A DNA stretch of 6,831 bases. Source: Desulfomicrobium sp. (GTDB taxonomy: Bacteria; Desulfobacterota; Desulfovibrionia; Desulfovibrionales; Desulfomicrobiaceae). The first letter of the stretch is position 1; each line of letters starts with the position of its first letter. The notes under the pieces are model-generated. The model made no database searches. It worked only from the letters and a program-made list of their open reading frames with translations, and was not told the origin of the DNA. Of this stretch, positions 4,787-6,831 are shown in pieces. Where the stretch lies: NCBI GenBank assembly GCA_003542385.1, contig DPKT01000052.1, forward strand, positions 1 through 6,831, read 5' to 3'. The position numbers were made by a program, and so were the translations under genes.

Positions 4787-5908
4787 TTACCCCGATTGTA
4801 ACCATTTCAACGGATTAATGACTTTCTGTTTAAAACGCAATTCGAAATACAGGCCGTCACCCTTGGCGGCCGGATAGAAGCCGCAGACCCCGATCTGCTG
4901 CCCCTTCTCCACCTCCCGACCGACCGGCAGGGGGGCGTCCGACAGGAAGGCGTAGAGGGAGTAGTAGTCCTCGCCGTGGAAGACGATGACCACCTGGCCG
5001 AAGCCGCGCAGCTGGTCGTTGTGCACGACCTTGCCCCAAGACACGCTGCGCACGGGCGTGCCCGCCGGGACGGCCAGGCCGATGCCGTTGCTGGCGGGGT
5101 TGCCGTCGGGGTTGAAGGACACCACGCGTTTTCCCTTGGCCGGCCACTCCAGCTTGCCCTGGAGCTTGGAGATCTTCTTTTCGGACTGCAGGCTGATCTG
5201 GTGGCGAAGGTTGGCGATGGAGCCCATGAGGCCCTGGATCTCCTTCTCGCCCTGCTTCTTCTGCGTCCTCACCTCTGCCAGCTGGCTCTCGAAGCGCGTT
5301 TTGCGCTTGTCGAGCTCGGCCCGCGAGGCCTTGATCTTCTCGACCTGCGCCGCGACTCCGGCCGCTTTCTGGTCGAGGGCGGACTGCTCGTCGGCCACGG
5401 TCTGGCTCTGGCGCTCGATCTCCTCCCGCAGCGCCTGGGCCTGACGATACAGGGCCGTCAGCCATTCGCCGCGGCGGTTGGACTCGGCCCACTCTTCGGG
5501 TGACGCGAAGCCCTCTTCCCGGGCTTTGAGATAGATGGGCCACAGCGTCTGCATCATTTCGGCGAGCCGCTGCGATGTCTTCTCCCGCTCGGCCAGCAGG
5601 GCCGTCAGGCGTTTCGCGCCCTCGTCCTGCTCCTTCTTGAGGACGGCGAGCTCCTTCTGGAGTTTGTCGAGGTTCGCGGCCGCCTCCTTGAAGGAGTCCT
5701 CGAGCTTGGCCAGGTCCTTGTGCAGGCTGCGTTCCTTGGCCGTCAGGCTTTCGATGGCCTTCTTGCGTTCGGCGAGCTGCTTGCTCTTGGCCGACACCTC
5801 GTCCTCAAGGGACGCGAAGGCGGGCGCCGAGAGCGCAAGGAGCGCGCACAGAACCAGGAGCGCGACGGCGCAAACGCGCAGCACAGGGAGTGGTGACGGC
5901 CGTTTCAT
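4787..5908 (-). CDS. envC: EnvC-like murein hydrolase activator with catalytically dead LytM domain
   Basis: This 373-residue secreted protein has a signal peptide (about 1 to 32, cut after PAFA). A long charged coiled-coil region (about 33 to 250) is broken near 122 to 150 by a less regular stretch with TLWPIYLKA. A C-terminal LytM/M23 domain (about 255 to 373) follows. All zinc ligands of active M23 peptidases are replaced. The HxxxD region reads SNGIG (273 to 277), the LYAHLS motif reads LYAFLS (Phe321), and the HLHFE motif reads GLYFEL (352 to 357). In EnvC and NlpD such dead domains activate periplasmic amidases that split septal peptidoglycan, and the coiled coil recruits the protein to FtsEX. 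The LYFEL ending closely resembles that of E. coli EnvC. The ATG at 5908 has no clear ribosome binding site. The gap to the upstream stop is 31 bp, so translation may rely on coupling. The adjacent ctpA and yibQ support an envelope role. Confidence 0.88.
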   Translation of the reverse strand: MKRPSPLPVLRVCAVALLVLCALLALSAPAFASLEDEVSAKSKQLAERKKAIESLTAKERSLHKDLAKLEDSFKEAAANLDKLQKELAVLKKEQDEGAKRLTALLAEREKTSQRLAEMMQTLWPIYLKAREEGFASPEEWAESNRRGEWLTALYRQAQALREEIERQSQTVADEQSALDQKAAGVAAQVEKIKASRAELDKRKTRFESQLAEVRTQKKQGEKEIQGLMGSIANLRHQISLQSEKKISKLQGKLEWPAKGKRVVSFNPDGNPASNGIGLAVPAGTPVRSVSWGKVVHNDQLRGFGQVVIVFHGEDYYSLYAFLSDAPLPVGREVEKGQQIGVCGFYPAAKGDGLYFELRFKQKVINPLKWLQSG

Positions 5909-5939
5909 CGGTTTGCGATGATGCTTTTTCCACCCCAGG

Positions 5940-6602
5940 TCAAGGGGCTTGGGGCTCCAGAAAGCGGGACAGGGGGCAGGTCCGGCATTTTCCCTCCTTC
6001 TTGGCGCACCAGGTCTTGCCCGTGCGCACGATGAGGGCGTGGAACTCGTTGAAGAGGGCCGTGTCCGGGAGCAGCGCGTCCATGAAGACGTCCCGCAGCT
6101 CGTCGTAGCCGACGTCCTCGGGAACGATCATGTGGCGGTGGAGGATGCGGCGGGTGTAGGCGTCGACCACGAAGGTCGGGTGCCCCAGGGCGTAAAGGAG
6201 GATGGAGTCGGCGGTCTCCGGCCCGATGCCCGAGACCCGCAGGAGCGATCCGCGCAGGGCCAGGGTGTCGGCGTCCCGCAGTCGCTCCAGGTTCAGGTCG
6301 CAGGCGTCTTCCAGAAAATCGAGAAAGTTGCGCAGCCTGGCGGCCTTGATGCGGAAGAACCCGGCCGGCCTGATCAGCTCTTCGAGTTCCGCAACGGGCA
6401 GGTCACGCAGCGCGCGGGCGCCCAGGAGGCCGGCTGCGCGGATGTTGGCGATGGCCTTCTCCACGTTGGACCAGGCCGTGTTCTGGGTCAAGATGGCGCC
6501 CAGGGCGATCTCGAAGGGGGTGTCTCCCGGCCACCAGCGGCTGGGGCCGAGGGCTTCGGCCATGGCGTCGTAGTAGGCCAGCAGCAGGCCCCGGCGTTTC
6601 AT
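5940..6602 (-). CDS. HhH-GPD DNA glycosylase, endonuclease III / MagIII-like
   Basis: This 220-residue base-excision-repair glycosylase has the endonuclease III fold. ILTQNTAW (residues about 37 to 44) matches the conserved N-terminal helix. The helix-hairpin-helix reads VSGIGPETAD (123 to 132) and is followed by the catalytic aspartate in VVDAYTRR (Asp147). Endonuclease III has a lysine in its GVGRKTAN motif for beta-lyase activity; here Glu129 stands there, predicting a monofunctional glycosylase. A similar pattern occurs in MagIII-type 3-methyladenine glycosylases, but the substrate cannot be read from sequence. The C-terminal cluster motif has Cys199-X6-Cys206-X2-Cys209, but the fourth cysteine position is Leu215, so a complete 4Fe-4S site is missing. 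The ATG at 6602 is chosen because it forms an ATGA overlap with the prmA stop, implying coupled translation. An ATG at 6626 would add 8 residues and overlap prmA by 28 bp; neither has a clear ribosome binding site. Confidence 0.86.
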   Translation of the reverse strand: MKRRGLLLAYYDAMAEALGPSRWWPGDTPFEIALGAILTQNTAWSNVEKAIANIRAAGLLGARALRDLPVAELEELIRPAGFFRIKAARLRNFLDFLEDACDLNLERLRDADTLALRGSLLRVSGIGPETADSILLYALGHPTFVVDAYTRRILHRHMIVPEDVGYDELRDVFMDALLPDTALFNEFHALIVRTGKTWCAKKEGKCRTCPLSRFLEPQAP

Positions 6603-6831
6603 GTCCGGAAGACGAGCAGCGCCCATTCGCCCGAGAACGAAATCTCGGGGGCCGGCAGTCCCTGGCCCATGTAGGCCTCGGCCACGCGGTCGGCCTGCTC
6701 GCGCAGGATGCCCGAGAGGACGAGCACGCCAGGCGCGGCCAGGCGGCCGACGATGTCCTCGGCCATGTCGATGAGCGGGTTGGCCAGGATGTTGGCCAGG
6801 ATGCAGTCGAAGCGCTTGTCTTCGGGCAATG
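6599..6831 (-). CDS. prmA: Ribosomal protein L11 methyltransferase, C-terminal part
   Basis: Only the last 76 codons are in the window; the gene continues past the right edge. The segment FDCILANILANPLIDMA is the motif IV region of PrmA, in which the Asn-containing NIL(A)NPL loop lies by the S-adenosylmethionine and target-amine site. LVLSGILREQADRVAEAY and the closing EWALLVFRT strand also fit the family. PrmA methylates ribosomal protein L11 in the cytoplasm. The codon at 6829 is TTG, an internal leucine rather than a start. The TGA stop overlaps the ATG of the downstream glycosylase gene. Confidence 0.92.
   Translation of the reverse strand, partial: LPEDKRFDCILANILANPLIDMAEDIVGRLAAPGVLVLSGILREQADRVAEAYMGQGLPAPEISFSGEWALLVFRT

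Noticed and set aside
6827..6829. TTG at 6829 as the start of a 76-residue gene
   Set aside because: The frame is open to the window edge and the sequence is the interior of PrmA, so this is an internal leucine codon of a truncated gene.
1..6831. Mobile element, defence system or CRISPR
   Set aside because: There is no transposase, integrase, direct-repeat array or defence-gene signature. All genes are chromosomal types in uniform orientation.

Overview
The window is a GC-rich chromosomal segment with seven recognisable genes and one gene edge, all read from the minus strand. Gene content, GC richness and gene style (a HesB/IscA protein with a Cys/Gly-rich tail, a GAF/GGDEF/PilZ protein, an EnvC-CtpA-YibQ envelope cluster) suggest a Gram-negative of the Desulfovibrio/Desulfomicrobium type. 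That placement is inferred from family resemblance and was not tested by a search.

Read in the direction of transcription, from high to low coordinates, the window opens inside prmA (ribosomal protein L11 methyltransferase, 3' part only). The prmA stop overlaps the start of an HhH-GPD DNA glycosylase by an ATGA. After 31 bp comes an EnvC-like secreted coiled-coil protein with a zinc-less LytM domain. An 88-bp gap leads to a carboxyl-terminal processing protease (CtpA, S41). A 13-bp hairpin with five T residues then separates ctpA from a membrane-anchored YibQ-type divergent polysaccharide deacetylase. After a further 74 bp comes a GAF-degenerate GGDEF-PilZ protein that ends at a perfect 28-bp palindromic terminator. 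A separate transcription unit follows: a TTGACA promoter candidate, an AT-rich leader with a strong ribosome binding site, a HesB/IscA-family protein, and a hairpin capped by a UUCG tetraloop. The window closes with the first 28 codons of an ArfB-like, GGQ-containing ribosome-rescue hydrolase.

The central genes form an envelope-remodelling set. EnvC-type proteins activate peptidoglycan amidases during daughter-cell separation, CtpA cuts periplasmic proteins (in several bacteria, cell-wall hydrolases), and YibQ is an extracytoplasmic deacetylase-fold protein that sits beside envC in many proteobacteria. The upstream pair (prmA and the glycosylase) is housekeeping and may share a transcript. 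The PilZ protein suggests a c-di-GMP response but probably makes no c-di-GMP itself.

I see no mobile element, CRISPR array, tRNA, rRNA or clearly new system. No intergenic stretch exceeds about 130 bp. The points worth a second look are degenerate active sites in three proteins (GGDEF, glycosylase and LytM) and the terminator-like hairpin only 10 nt ahead of the yibQ start codon.
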